This document shows positions 12,311-25,100 of a stretch of 64,000 bases of DNA, piece by piece. Source of the DNA: Auanema rhodensis (taxonomy: Eukaryota; Nematoda; Chromadorea; Rhabditida; Rhabditidae); the NCBI GenBank assembly GCA_964057225.1, contig OZ059898.1, forward strand, positions 11,991,767-12,055,766, in the 5' to 3' direction. The notes under the pieces were generated by a model. That model saw nothing but the letters and a program-made list of their open reading frames with translations. It was not told the origin of the DNA and searched no databases. Numbering within the stretch: position 1 is the first letter of the stretch; each line of letters starts with the position of its first letter. Made by a program: the position numbers and the translations under genes.

Positions 12311-14161
12311 CGATTTTTCATTCATCTTTAGTTCTCCCATCACATCTTTTCTTTCCGATTTTCTTATAAGCTTACAAGCAGTGTCTGTATTGCTTAACAT
12401 ATTTAACCGTTATATTTCTCTATCTCTCATTGCATCTGATCTTGCACTCTTTTCTTTACTTATTCTGTCTTTGGCTCAAACGTTCATATGCAGCATCATT
12501 CTGATAAGTTGATGAATTTCCTATAGATTCTATGTTTACACTCTCCAAGCAGCTTTGAGCTGTCTAACGCATGAGTCTCGTCGCTCAGATGATTCTCGAA
12601 CGAGTCATACCTGATCGTTCAAACAGTCTCACCGATTAGCCAACTGACCACGAGTAGCTCTGGCAAAAGCAAAAAAGAAATCTAAGTAAATGCGAGGGAA
12701 TGAAGCATTATCTGAAGCAATTGAAAACTTTTCATCCGATCTACTATTTCTCTACGAAGAAAAGCTTATTATACAGCAATCAACACGATACACGTGCTTG
12801 AACACAAATACTCCATATAATCTTGAACCACTACTAATTAGCATGCGCTGACGTCAAAGAAGGTCCGTGTCACGTCGTTTGACATAGACAACAATTTCAT
12901 TTTTATTGTAGACATCAAGTACAGACAGTTGCTTTCCCATTTACTCAACACATCAGTCTTTAAATTTGTTATAAAATTGTTTTCGAATAATAAACTGTTC
13001 AACCAGTCTTCAAGTTCTACCAGTTACAAAAAAAAATTTTTTTTCGTCAATTGCTCGGGCCCAAATGCAACAAACACTTTTATTGTCAATAATAAGACAA
13101 ACAACTCAAAAATTGTAATACGGTACATTCGTTTTGATTAGAAATGAGGGGACTGGTTTCACAATCATCTATCGCCAAAGTGCCATCTAAGGAATTGAAT
13201 TTCGTTATTATGTTATTGCAACTGATGTTAGATTGACTGGTAGGGTACCGTGAGCGTTTGAAAATTGAAAACAACACGGGGAACAGGTTCATAACCTAAA
13301 TGCAACAACATCATAAGCACAGTAGTACCATTCTCACAACTGCCTTTACCATGATACATTAGATTAAAACTTTGACAAACTAAGGGTTTGGAATTTTTTG
13401 AGTTTCTTTAATCTTCATTAGTAGCCATTTTTCATGAGTTCAAAGTCAACCATGTTCTTTTTCACGTTTTAAAAGTCTTTTCATTGTAATCAGCTCAACA
13501 GGAAAGATCAGTACAGTCACAGTGCGCCTGAAGCTGAAAAATACAAGAATCGCTAACAGACTGAACAGATTGGTTCTCGGAATATGTACTTACATGAAAA
13601 ATACTTTTCCTTGAGCTAAGCCTGTTTTAGGTTTATTCACTACTCTGACACAACACGGCAAAACAGCTAGCTCTGAATTCACAAATAAATACTAGACAGC
13701 CGGTTTCATTGTGAAAGAGCTGCTTTGGCATGAGATCAGTACCTACATAAACATTGAAATATCTATATCAGTAATTTTAAAATCCAGAAAGAAAGGAATT
13801 TTCCAAACTTCTAAATATTTGGAGTTCAATCAGAATGTTATACAAACAATCAAATTTGAAATTAAATTTTATGAGGGAAAACAGTTCGTATATCACAACT
13901 ACAGTTCGGAATTCATCTTCAGCGTTGGTTCTGATGAGGATAATGATAAACATGAGGTATCAGCTTTACGTTGGAGGAGGAAACGTTGTCGACAGAGATA
14001 ATCCTGAAAAAGCCGAAATTAGAGGTTTGTAACTCGTTGGACTTCTAGAAGAGTATGACAGCAAATTTGCCACCAATGTTTATCTAAAACCACTCGTGAT
14101 TCTGCATTGAACTTAATACAATCACGAGCTATTCTTATCAATCAATTTGAACAAAAATTAT

Positions 14162-15899
14162 TTAAAACAAGGGACTACATACATCTAATTTCTGGCGATT
14201 ATCTGACATGAACCAGTCGATCACTTCATCTTCATATTCTGATAAAATCAATTCACATTGTTGTTTCAGATGTTGAACCTCAGCACCAACGGAATCCCAC
14301 ATTTCATCTGGTAAACCCAAATCTACCTGAAAACTCCAGTTTATTTGATAATTTCCAAAACCTTCAATTGTGGTCCAAACAACAAGTTGATAAGGAGATA
14401 TAAAGTTAACTATTTGAATTACGATTTCTTCGTTTAGTTATGCAATAAATTACTCAAATATCATGGAACTCAGTAAAAACTCCCAGATTGAGGCCATATC
14501 TTCCTTCTATACCGTACCACAAATGTGTACATGTATGTGTGGACAATGAACAAGTAAATTGCACAATACCATAATTGACAGTCCAAAAAACAACATTTGC
14601 GATAGATGAAGCGGAAAGCCGCAAGTAAAATAAGCTTTGCGGAAAGGAGACGCAGATGAATCGCCTAGTGAAACTGGTTCAGCAATAGCCACAGGCGCGA
14701 GAAGTCCATTATAACATCATAATAATACCAGACAGGACTTCAACAATCAAACCACTTTGAATCTCATTCCAAACATCAAGATGAGGGACTTAATTCCCAA
14801 TTTTGGTCTGGCTGATAACCTGATGTTAGTAGTATCATTTTAGATGCTTGTCCAGTTGTTTTTTTATATGATACGCATACGGATAACAGACCGCGTTATC
14901 ATAAAATCTGTTTGGCTGCTCCGGTACACAATACGAAGAACACAGTGCTTATGTCACTGTTTTGAGACCAACAGGATTCTTTTAGAGGCTCAACATAGAG
15001 CCAAAACTAGTTAAAAGGTAAACTTCAAAATACCGGATTCAAAAAAATCTGTTGTTCTAGACAATCTAATGTCTACATAACAGTTTTGCCATTTGGCAAG
15101 GATGTCAATTCATACAAACAATTTATGATAATTTATGAAAATTTTCAATTGGTTTTGCAATTGCATTTCCATGATCCAAATTTCAAAATGATGATGTTGG
15201 ACTTGGAAATTAGAAGAGAGGACTTTGCGATTGGTCAGACCGGTCTAAACCAGAAGGTAAGAGATGCGTAATTGAGGTGCGGATGACATCGCCAAACGCG
15301 CCACTGGACACGCATATGCGGCATGAACCTGGTTTTGCGTTATTGGACATGACTAGTATGCGAAAAAGGGCACGATGAGCCAATTAACTTGTCAAACTGT
15401 TTCCTGAATGGTTCGTTACAGTTCAGAAGTTCTCTAACTTTACTAGAATTTTTCACCGAGGGAACATCAATTCTATCCAACAGAGCTTTGAGTATAATTA
15501 ATCGAACTTGATCAAACATCCAACCTTTACACCTTGTGCCCGCAGTTTTTTCAATGTCTTCATAGTTTCACTTTCTTCTTTAGCAAACCGCTGAAGACCA
15601 ATTTTCTCTTTATGAACCTGTAAGCAAGGTTTTCAACTTGGTCCAAAATAATGTTGATGATACCTTATATACCAACATAACATTACAAAAATCTTGAATA
15701 GCATCTAGAATTTCAGATTCAGATTTCTGAAGGTAGTTTTTCTTTTGTTGATATCTTTATAATTTTACATACCGTATACAAACGAGAAGCTTTATTCTCT
15801 ATTTCTCGAGCAAAAACTGCACAAGATTCACAAGGTGTAGGAGGCTCTACATCGCTATAGTCATTAGATAAACCACAAGATATAAAAGAAAAGAGCAAT
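14162..15899 (-). CDS. Canopy-family (CNPY) saposin-like ER protein, 5' end unresolved
   Basis: Exons on the minus strand: 15899-15773, 15726-15664, 15617-15525 and 14326-14162 (stop 14164-14162). The first visible exon opens with a hydrophobic stretch (LLFSFISCGLS) that looks like the end of a signal peptide, followed by PPTPCESCAVFAREIENKAS. Later parts are IQDFCNVMLVYK, FAKEESETMKTLKKLRAQG and LKQQCELILSEYEDEVIDWF. The CxxC start, the spaced cysteines and the acidic EYEDEVIDWF end match the Canopy (CNPY3/4, PRAT4A) family of ER co-chaperones for receptors such as TLRs and FGF signalling components. The last intron (1.2 kb) is unusually long for this gene cluster. No in-frame ATG precedes 15899, and MED31 stops only 75 bp upstream. 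Either a tiny first exon was missed or a non-AUG start or annotation error is involved. Confidence 0.75.
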
Positions 15900-15973
15900 C
15901 TATGAAATTATGCTTAGGTTAATGAGATAATTTTTGAGTTTGAACATACAAACATTGAACAAATTTGGAAAAG

Positions 15974-16594
15974 TTATTCAGACTTGGGAGAGTCTTGCTC
16001 CATCGGCTCATCTCCATCATCTGTGGCGAATGGAACATCGCAGTCTACAACTTCAGCTTGCTCCTAGAAATATGTTTTCAATATCTGAAACACTAAAAGG
16101 TGAACTAACGTATAATCTCTGTCTCTTTCTCAAGTAGTACTGCCACTGCAAGACTTGTTGATCCTCAATAAACTTAGCTGTGGCTCCTTAAAAATAAATT
16201 GAAGTAACGCTGGACACTTTACGAAATTACCTGCTTCTATAGCTTCACGGAACTCAGGTTCTTGAATGGCTTCGAGAAAATGAAGACACTGTGGATATTT
16301 GAGAGTTCTGAAATATGATGAATAATAATAAAACTATTATGACTTTAAAAGGTAATTACAAACCTTGCGTATTCAGGTCTTTTCCAATATAATAAATATT
16401 TCAAATAATTAATGAAATATTCTTCTTTGAAATGTCCTCTTTGAGCCAAGTCTGTAAAAAAATTATTTTGAGCGTATTGTAATGAAACCTACAATTCAGG
16501 TAGTGGGGATTAGCTAAAGCTTGTACAAACTCGCACTCAATTTCAAACCGTCTTCTTTGTTCCTCAGGAGGCTCTAGCTGAGCAGTAGAAACAG
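15974..16594 (-). CDS. MED31: Mediator complex subunit 31 (MED31/SOH1), 5' end unresolved
   Basis: Exons: 16594-16493, 16451-16364, 16307-16231, 16186-16110 and 16063-15974 (stop TAA 15976-15974); all phases agree. The protein carries the MED31 core nearly end to end: RRRFEIECEFVQALANPHYL, LAQRGHFKEEYFINYLKYLL, YWKRPEYA, LKYPQCLHFLEAIQEPEF and AKFIEDQQVLQWQYY. MED31 sits in the middle module of Mediator and links activators to RNA polymerase II. A 29-residue acidic tail follows the conserved core. The first exon has not been found: the 16594 acceptor requires one leftover nucleotide from an upstream exon, and a short candidate ending at a gtaag donor near 16635 has no ATG. The gene lies 285 bp downstream of the DNA ligase I stop on the same strand, so polycistronic transcription with ligase and CNPY is plausible. 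Confidence 0.9.
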
Positions 16595-16879
16595 CTAAAA
16601 CAATCAAATAATGATAATTTAAAATAAAACTTACTCTGCCTGTAATCCAGTTTGAAAATGAGTAGAAGCTTACCAGCTCAACTGAATGAATCAGGAAATT
16701 AATATCACATGATATAGGGAAATTAAAATATTATTGGATATAATAGTAACCATTTGCTTTTAAATAAATATAATAATAAAAAGGATTTATTTGCATTCAC
16801 AGGAAAATGAGATTCATTATGAGCAATAATAAAGTAGTGCATAGTCGTAATGTATGAAGACATCAAAAAAAAAGTGAGA

Positions 16880-19784
16880 TCAATATTCGACATCATCATC
16901 ATCTTCCAAATTGTCGGAAGCTTGTTGATTTTTAATTTGGTCTTGATTATTGTACATTGTGGCAACTTGATCAGCAGTAGTAGCATCTTCTCCTTTTTTA
17001 TCATCTCTGAAAAATAAATAGAGATATCTCAAAATTTTAGGCAAAATTTTACCTTATATGTAAAAAGCGAGGGAATCGAAGAGAGATACCTTTCTCCTTA
17101 TCTACGAGACCTCTAGCAGCCAAATGTCTTGGAGAGATTGAAAGATCAGCACATTTGACCTAAAAAAAAATGTTTTGTTGATGAAAACCCACGCAGTTTG
17201 GCTATATTCCAAACTCCAAGACGAGCTCATTTTCAAATGCATTGTACCACATAACGGTTGTGCTAAGAAAAAAACCAAAACTGACCTCGAATACAACCTC
17301 TGGATCAAACCATACATCAGGTTTCAAAGTCTCGTCGTAAGCAAAATACGAACGGGGCTAAAAAATAATACTTACTTGAGCCATGAAACAAAACTAACTT
17401 TTTCTATAATATGTTTTGATAATATTTCATGTTGAACTTTCAAATCAGCATCAGAGAATCCTGTTCCTATCTTACAAATAGTTTGGTATTCTTCATTAGT
17501 TTGGTCATAACAAGCTAGGAGATAACCACCATACACTCCGGTACGTTTTCCTAAAACTAGACTGAAAAGAAGAAAAGCATATAAGGTCTACCTGTTCCAA
17601 AAAATGCACCGATAACTACCAAGTCAAGAGTATCGCCAACGCCATCAAGATAATCTTTCTTTAATTTCAACCAATTATGAGATCTCTTGGCTATTTCATA
17701 TGAAGCATTTTCGTCTAAGGTTTTGACCATAAGACCTTCACAGTTGCCCTGAAGTTAGTATATGAATGAAGAGGCATACATATATAATCAAGCCTTGATA
17801 GCTTCTTCTAAGAAAACATTAATTTCATCAGTATCTGTTGAATCTAAATTAGTTGCAAAATGGAAAAGACCTTCAATCATCTGAAAAAAAAATTCAGTTA
17901 CTTTTCATTTTGAAAAAAAACTCGCCTTGAAGTTATCACGAAGGGTAGTTCTTCGTTGGCGGAATGATTTGGTTACCAAAGGTTCTCCATTGAAATACAG
18001 GAGATCGAAGAGAAAAACACATACTTTTACTTTAATTTCAGATTCACCAGCATTCTGAACTTGGATTTTATTTAAAACTAGATACTTCCGAGTTTTCCGA
18101 CCTTTCTTTTTCTTGTGGTTAAAACTTGGAAAGGAAGAATAGATTTTTTTTCTACATCCCAAGCAACAATTTCAGCATCAGCAATAAAGCTTTCAACCTG
18201 CTCAGACATGCATTGCCGAATCTAAACAATTTCTATATCGCGATTCTCCCATAGAATAACTCACATTTTCGATTATATCTGGATACTTAGAAGTATTGTT
18301 TTCCTGGTTTCTACTGTAAATAAACACATCTCCATTAGGACTCATGTGAATCTAGAAAATATATAATTATATGGAGCTACAGATGGTCTATTAATACCTG
18401 TCCTCTTTCGCCATCGTATTTCCACTCACATGCAAACTCAGCTTCTCCAAACCGTTTAGTAATTTCGGAAATTCCTTTTGTAGGATGGGCTAACATAGGC
18501 TTGAGTGGAACGCCTGAAACAACGATAAAAGATTTAATTTCAATATGTGAATATACCAGGAGTAAGTTTGCATTTTTCTGATATGTGATCAAGTCCCTCT
18601 TCAAGAGCAACTTTAAGAATCTTATCATAATTCGGACATTGGCTATACAAACAGACTAATTACGACATCAATAGTTGATTGAACATACCAATATGTTGTC
18701 TTCAATGTGAGCACATCCGAAGCTTTCATATCGTCAAGCTTAGCAGATGCAAGTTTCAAGCCTATTGAATAATTATACTAAAGAAAAATAATATATATGA
18801 ATATACCTTCTTTACGTATCCTATGATTTGTGAAAGCATTACCCAACGCAACAAGTACACTTTGCTCAGCCAAACCAATTCTAAGTTTACCTTGAACAAA
18901 GAAATCTGATAACTTTTCAAATATATAAGGAATACCTCCAAGCGAACGTACCAAGAAACGAGCTTCAGAATCACGGCATGCAACAATTAGTCCTTGAATC
19001 ATTTGCACTTTTTTGTTCATAGCCTTAAGTTCACAAAATATTTAAAATTAGTTTTAGCCTTACATTTGCTCCCGAAAGTTTTGCTATTTGAGTAAGCTTC
19101 GAGAAAACTGCTTGCACAGTTAAAGGTGCAGGTTTAAAAAGAGTTTTTTGGTTTGTTCGAGACTGCTGTGCAACAATACCCAAATCTCCTTTTATGTTCA
19201 GATCTTCTTTAATTTTATCCATGTTTCTTCCAGTTGCTAATCCTACTGCCTGGAATGAACTATCTCCTATCCAAAATTTGAAAACTGTTACTTTGATTAA
19301 AGAATTTTCGGCGATTCCCAACTCCAATCCTTCGTATGCAGGACCCAATTGATTCACACAAAGATACACACAAGCTGCCAAATCTTGCGGTGATAAAGTC
19401 ATAACTTTACCAAAAAACTTAGCGAGAATTTCAATAATTTTGAGCCTAAAATTTCATAAAACAAAGAACGACTAATACTTAAATACCTTGAGCTTTCATC
19501 TTCAATTTTTTCAAGAGTTTTGGAAAATGCCAGATATGGAACTCTACAATGAACAATTTCGTCAACATTTAGAAAAAATAACCAACTTGTCTCCCTCATT
19601 CCATTCTAGTTCTTTGTCAACATTTGTTTTTGAAGCAAACATAACTTTAACTTTTTTAGGTTTAGCAAGTTTAGTTGTTGTTAACTGAAATAAAGCTTAA
19701 CAGAATTTAATGAATGCACACACTGCACTTGAGAATCTGCTGTGATTTTTTTCTTAGCAGAAGGAAAATGAGAAATATGTAGTT
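16880..19784 (-). CDS. lig-1: ATP-dependent DNA ligase I (LIG1), 5' end unresolved
   Basis: Nineteen exons can be chained from 19784 down to the stop at 16882-16880, about 677 residues. Order: short basic N-terminus; DNA-binding domain ([56 protein letters not shown]); nucleotidyltransferase domain with active-site lysine in [10 protein letters not shown]; motif III-like [26 protein letters not shown]; motifs IV-V ([31 protein letters not shown]); OB fold with [12 protein letters not shown]; and the eukaryote-type tail ending DDDDVEY. The enzyme joins Okazaki fragments and completes excision repair in the nucleus. Only about 50 residues precede the DNA-binding domain, far fewer than the roughly 200-250 in mammals. 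No ATG was found for the first exon. A degenerate PIP-box-like [15 protein letters not shown] can be read across its start. Two introns, 17749-17793 and 17881-17925, must be GC-AG to keep frame. Confidence 0.93.
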
Positions 19785-20435
19785 CTTGCAGGCAAAAAAA
19801 AGAACCAAGGTGATATCTTGGCCTTATATAAGGCAACAATCTTTGAAATATGATCTGTAATAATTAACATAACATTTATAATAAAGAATTGCGAATATAG
19901 GACAACAGAAATTTTATGAAACCAGTGTTCCGTGGTCGAATAATGAATCAAATATCTTTTAGTATTTTAAACTATCTAATTAGCATACATATACTTAAAT
20001 AATGCATTTAAAAATGTCATTTGAACCATGTAAAAGATATTTGAAGAACGCGGGGAAATATCCCCTTTTACGTATTTTTCGATACCGTATAATGTAAATG
20101 TAGAAGCATAAATTCTTTTAGAATACTGATAGAATTAATCAAAATATCAAAAACAAATAGTGATTCGGATATTATACAAATTGAATTGTGAAAGTTTATG
20201 AAAGGTTATATTGAAGCAGAATACATAATAATATTTATTTAATTTTACAGTGCTTAGTGTTCTATTTCCGAATCCGGAATTATTTATTCCCGTTCTTGGT
20301 ATTACAACCATGAAAATACGGATTTCTTAATCTTATTGCACTTTTTTTTTAGAAAACAGAATAATTTTTTATTCATTAAAACAATTTAAAAGTTTCATTC
20401 AATACCAGTATTGGAAACAAATACTATATGTTATA
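19785..20435. other. Upstream region of DNA ligase gene; AT-rich intergenic
   Basis: Contains the unidentified 5' exon(s) of the ligase gene and the 3' flank of the minus-strand Cys-rich gene's neighbour region. No further coding segment could be supported. Confidence 0.4.
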
Positions 20436-22147
20436 CTATAATAGCAAGCTTATAAAGCATATATACATAAACTGAAAACAATATCTTGATGAGTTATCTA
20501 TGATTTTCGACATTGGGGACATTTGACGATGAATAATAACTTCTTGTGATGTACTAGAAACAGTTGAAGCCGTTGATGGTATGTCACCCAACCATCTTGG
20601 ACGTGGTGATGGCCTAACAGAAGTTAACTCAATTACAATGTCTTCACCCTCTTCGCTTTCTTCATCTTCTTCTCTATCATCTTTCAATTCTTCAAAATAA
20701 GGATCTTCAATGTACGCTGAGCCCAGTTCGTTCGAGATTGTTGCGACAGCGTCATGTTCGGTCAGAAGAGGAACAGAAGTAGTTCCCGAACTAGTTAAAG
20801 TCGTTGTTGCCGTGGTAAGCTGTTCGAGTTCACTATTGCGTGTTTCAACCGCTTTAGGATTCTTTATGTACAACGAATCGTAAGTGCTTTCTCCATCATT
20901 CTGAAATGAAAATTTGAAGTTACTTTGTCTTTAAACAACAAAGATTCAAACTTTTTGGTCGCTTTCGCTGTCCTCGTCGTCATATTCAAAATGGCGAAGA
21001 CGATGCCTTCTAAAACCAATAGAGCACTTTGATGGAATTTTAAAATGATTAGCATTCATTTTCAATAACGTTTCGAACGTTTTCATCAGAGATTCATCCA
21101 TTCTTTCTTTAATCTGAAGAGAAAAACAAATTACTAAGTGGATCATTCCAAAGTTCTAACCTCTAGAGCGTCCGATGTACAGTTATGTGGCTGACTAGTA
21201 TAGCATTTTCGATAATTCTCCAAAAGCCTTAAGAACAAACGTAAAAAATTACAGTTCTGTGTTATATACCTGCAGATTTCATTAAAATTTGATGCATAGG
21301 AAACTGTAACTTCTTCACAATTTTCTTGAACTTTTCGTAAATGATCACGCTCGCAGCTAAAATAATTCACGACGGCTGAAAAAGATGTTAAAGCTTTTTT
21401 TGGATGAAAATATAGAATCTACCATACCTTTGCTTGGTTTTCTTAAAAGCGCACAATAATCGCTGAAGTGATATAATGAAGATAAAATAGCAGACTTTTG
21501 GAAGGATGACGGACATTTCTTTAGACAGGAATCCAATCCTGTTACACTACTGCAATTCATATACCTCAGTTTATTATTGAAAAACACGTTAGGCTTACAA
21601 GCAAGTCCATTTAGCTTTACGATATAAGATTTGAGCATCTTCTTCCGTTCTCATAATTTCATGAAACGGAGCCCTGAGTGCATTAACTTGACGAGTTCCT
21701 AATATTGAATACAGAGAATGATAAAATGCCGTTGTACAAGATGATGGACATGATCGGAAAGCCCCCGTAAGAGATATAACTGAAATTTCTTAAGAATATT
21801 GTTAAAAAACAAGCATCGCTGTTGAATTCTTTCTATTCGTATTGAAGGTAATATTGATTTTGTAGCTTTAAAAAACTTATTTAGGCATAAGTCAATGTTT
21901 TTAGGTTCTTATAAGTAGAAGCAACTTAACAGTTTACGCTCTAGTGCCTCTTTTGACCAATAAATTTCTTTTTTTTTCTCAAATTTGAAATATAAATGTC
22001 ATATGGATTATGTTTTCAAAACATATGAATTCAGTTGGAGATTTCCGTTACAAAATAAAAAATTAAATTAGTATAAAATTAATTTTTAAAAAGAACACTT
22101 GGACATAATGTACCTGAAAATATCCAAAAGGATGCTAAATGTTTCAT
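20436..22147 (-). CDS. Secreted Cys-rich, probably GPI-anchored nematode protein
   Basis: Exons: 22147-22114, 21779-21599, 21549-21428, 21375-21270, 21227-21161, 21113-20952 and 20900-20436; 378 residues. It begins with a signal peptide (MKHLASFWIFSVISLTGAF). Two related Cys modules follow: one with FRSCPSSCTTAFYHSL and one with LDSCLKKCPSSFQKSAILSS, then CERDHLRKVQENC and NYRKCYTSQPHNC. The C-terminal third is acidic and Ser/Thr-rich (EEDEESEEGED), probably disordered. The protein ends in a hydrophobic tail preceded by small polar residues (DNSSRYCFQFMYICFISLLL), which fits a GPI-anchor signal. The Cys spacing recalls nematode-specific extracellular families such as the CPG4/DUF19 type, but I cannot assign it. 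An acceptor (gcattcag) lies 10 nt before the ATG, so the mRNA may be trans-spliced. Exon phases agree at every junction. Confidence 0.75.
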
Positions 22148-25100
22148 CTTCGTATTTCTGAATGCTTCGTTAACATTCGTAAGCCATTGAACATTTATCT
22201 AAAAAAATATAAAAAATAAGTTTTACTATGCATAATGCTCTCTCCTATATCGAATCCAAAGAAACGATGAAACATGACTGGTAATGAAAAAAGTACAAAA
22301 ATCAGAAGAAAAACTGAAGATAGAAAAACAAAAAAGACTTTGCAGACAATCAAATTTTATTTCCAGCATTATTGAGCCTTTTTAGAGATATCGAGAAATC
22401 CTTTTTCGGCTAACGAATCGGAATAAATGGTGTGAAAGAGAAAACGAAAGAGCACATGCAATAAGCGCAATATTTATGAAGTGTTGGGAGTAAAAAATTG
22501 AAAATGATCATGCTTCTTTATGATTTTTAACCATTTTAAGCCTTTATTGGCATAAAGTGTGAATTTAAAATGAATATGCTCAAAGAAACATGCTTCATTA
22601 GTTGATTTTAATGAAGAAGCTTCGAACTCAGAGATGGGCCAAATTTGGAATAGACTTAGAGAAAGAAAGAAAAGAAAAGGATAAGAAGGCACAAGATGTT
22701 TTTTGTCTTGCATGAATATAACTGCTACTCAAATTCAAAGTTAACAAGTACATTTTAACTGCTCATCGATGAGAAATATTGAATAGACCGGCTGGGAGAT
22801 CTTAGAACTTTTTCGCATAAAAAAAAATATTTCAGTTAAGTTTGAAGAGCACAAACATGAAGGAATAGCTAGTAACCGACCACGTGCATAGATGAAGTTA
22901 TTGTTTTCTTTTAAGCCGACAAACGAGGAAATAGTATGAAAACAGGTGGAACTGCATAATTATGCTTTTCAAAAGTTTTTTTTCTTCTTTTTTTTTCATG
23001 TTATTTCTGAAAAAACGTAAATCTAAAATCTTTAGCTGGACAAAATTGCCTTGAAAGTAAGTTTATTTAGGATAAACCAAAATAAAGGACCATATAAGGA
23101 TTAGAATGTGAAAGGGATGTGAGCTTGTGAGCATGATATAGGTGGGCTATAGATTTATAAATATATTAGTTTCATATTCTTTTCATGGATGATTTTTGCG
23201 GTTTTATAATAGTATAAATCATAAACTTAGCTGGATGCAATAGAAAATAGCTAATTTTATTTGTATATCAACGACAAAGTAGAAATGCCTCCTGTTGATG
23301 AACAAAAACAATGTACCAGCACATTGAATAGCAGAATAATTATTTTTTCGTTTTCACTCGACAAATTTTTTTGGATCCGAGACAGACTACGTTGATTTCA
23401 TTTCTCTACGTGAACATGACGTAGCAGAATTTCACGTGAGCAGAAACCAAAAGTTTTTTTTTTCAAAATGTGATGGTTGGCAACCGGCTGTGCTTTTAGG
23501 TAAATCAAATATTTTATAAGTTATATGTTTGTTGCTAGAAAGAGATGATTAAAGCAATGATGCGAATAATGTGAAGAGAATCTGTGGTTTTTGTAAAAAA
23601 AATCGTGGATGAAGTGAGCAGAAATATAAAGTTTTTACATAATGTTGACACAGAATATACGAAAACCATGCAAATATTTCAAAAAAACAGTAAAAAATGA
23701 AAAGTTTGTTGCTAAGTTTAGGATATTATATATGTGCAAAACTTGAAAAAACATATAAGCTGTAGATAGATGAAATTCAAATATATGTATAATACATATA
23801 GTTTATAATATCTGTAGACATAAAGTTCGAAATCGATGAAAAGAGTTATAAAAAATGAAAGAAAACTAATGATATTAGACTAATTCTCGTTAGTAAGATA
23901 ATGGAGTAAGATCTTTTGTTGAAAAATTTATTTGCGGAAGTTGAAGTTTTTGCTTCTTAACATTGAATCAAAACGCATTTCTACAGCAGCTTGATGCTGG
24001 GTCCTCATTTCGTTAACTTGCAAACCAAAACAGTTGCTGGTCATGAATTATAAATTAGCTAAAGATGATCAAAAATGGAGCGTAGTCAGAGATAAAACAG
24101 ACATGAGTGCCAAAAAAAAGAAAATGAAAAGAATGTGTCAGTTTGAATTTTCTCATAATTCAACTTGATTTGCTCTCAAATTATTTTATATTCCAACGAC
24201 TATAGATCTATTGAAAAATGCTCTAACGTAGAGAATCTGCATACCTATGCGGGCTTATTGCGAGCTTAGCTTATTGCTACGCCTCCACCTACACCTACAT
24301 GAACGAAAGCGATTTTCAATAGAATAATATTTCAAATTGTTGAAACCAGGTTTGCCAACTTCAAAGGTTTATTATTAGTAAAAGAAGTCAAACTGAGTGA
24401 AGTATTTGTTGCGAAAAGGGATGATTTAGCTAAATTCATGAACAAATAAGGAAATTGCCAAGCTGAAAGTACAGCTAGTATGAACAAGTAAAACTGGCAA
24501 ACGACTAATGAGCAAGTAACTTGAACATATAGTCACATTCACAGTGAAAACTAAGCAGACGAAGTAGATATCTTCCAATTACGTACATCTGTTAAATATA
24601 AAAATCTATTAAAATCGTGAACATTGAAAGAACAAAAAGAAATATTGTAAAGTTCACGTTGCTGTCAACGCTGGCTTCGTAAAACATAACAACATTTTGG
24701 AATATTTGATAGATGGCATTCGAAGTTGTCACGAAAGCAGAAATAAACTATTGAAATTCGGAAAAAAATAATCAAAACCCAAAATGATGATGGCAAAACA
24801 ACTATGTACATGCATATATATGCTGCCTGTCTATCTGTCTATTCAATGGACATATGAAAGATAGAAATTCAGACAAAGCTTTGATTAGGCGAAGCAGATA
24901 CTTGGAAAAATGAAAGTTATTCCCATCACATGCTATAAGAGTTATCGCGAACTTGCTGAAGCTATCGGTTTTCTTTGGGAAACTTTTGCTGTACTGACTA
25001 TAAGGCAACTAAAACTTCAGTATAACTTAGATTTTCTTTCCACCTCCATTTTCTTTCTTTTCTTACACTCATACTTAGTGATACTATTTCCATCACTACT

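Larger units (their letters stand above)
9982..14161. other. 3' flank of LIN-14-like gene and intergenic region
   Basis: About 4.2 kb without a recognisable exon. It contains possible AATAAA signals at 10867-10872 and 11698-11703, an (AT)n run near 10757-10819, an AT-rich palindrome at 11051-11082, a CT tract near 12279-12310, and the let-7 and lin-4 type seed matches listed separately. Open frames at 12929-13141 and 13711-14001 show no domain or coding bias that I recognise. Confidence 0.5.

Noticed and set aside
13711-14001. 96-codon + strand open frame
   Set aside because: AT-rich composition, no splice signals that extend it and no recognisable domain.
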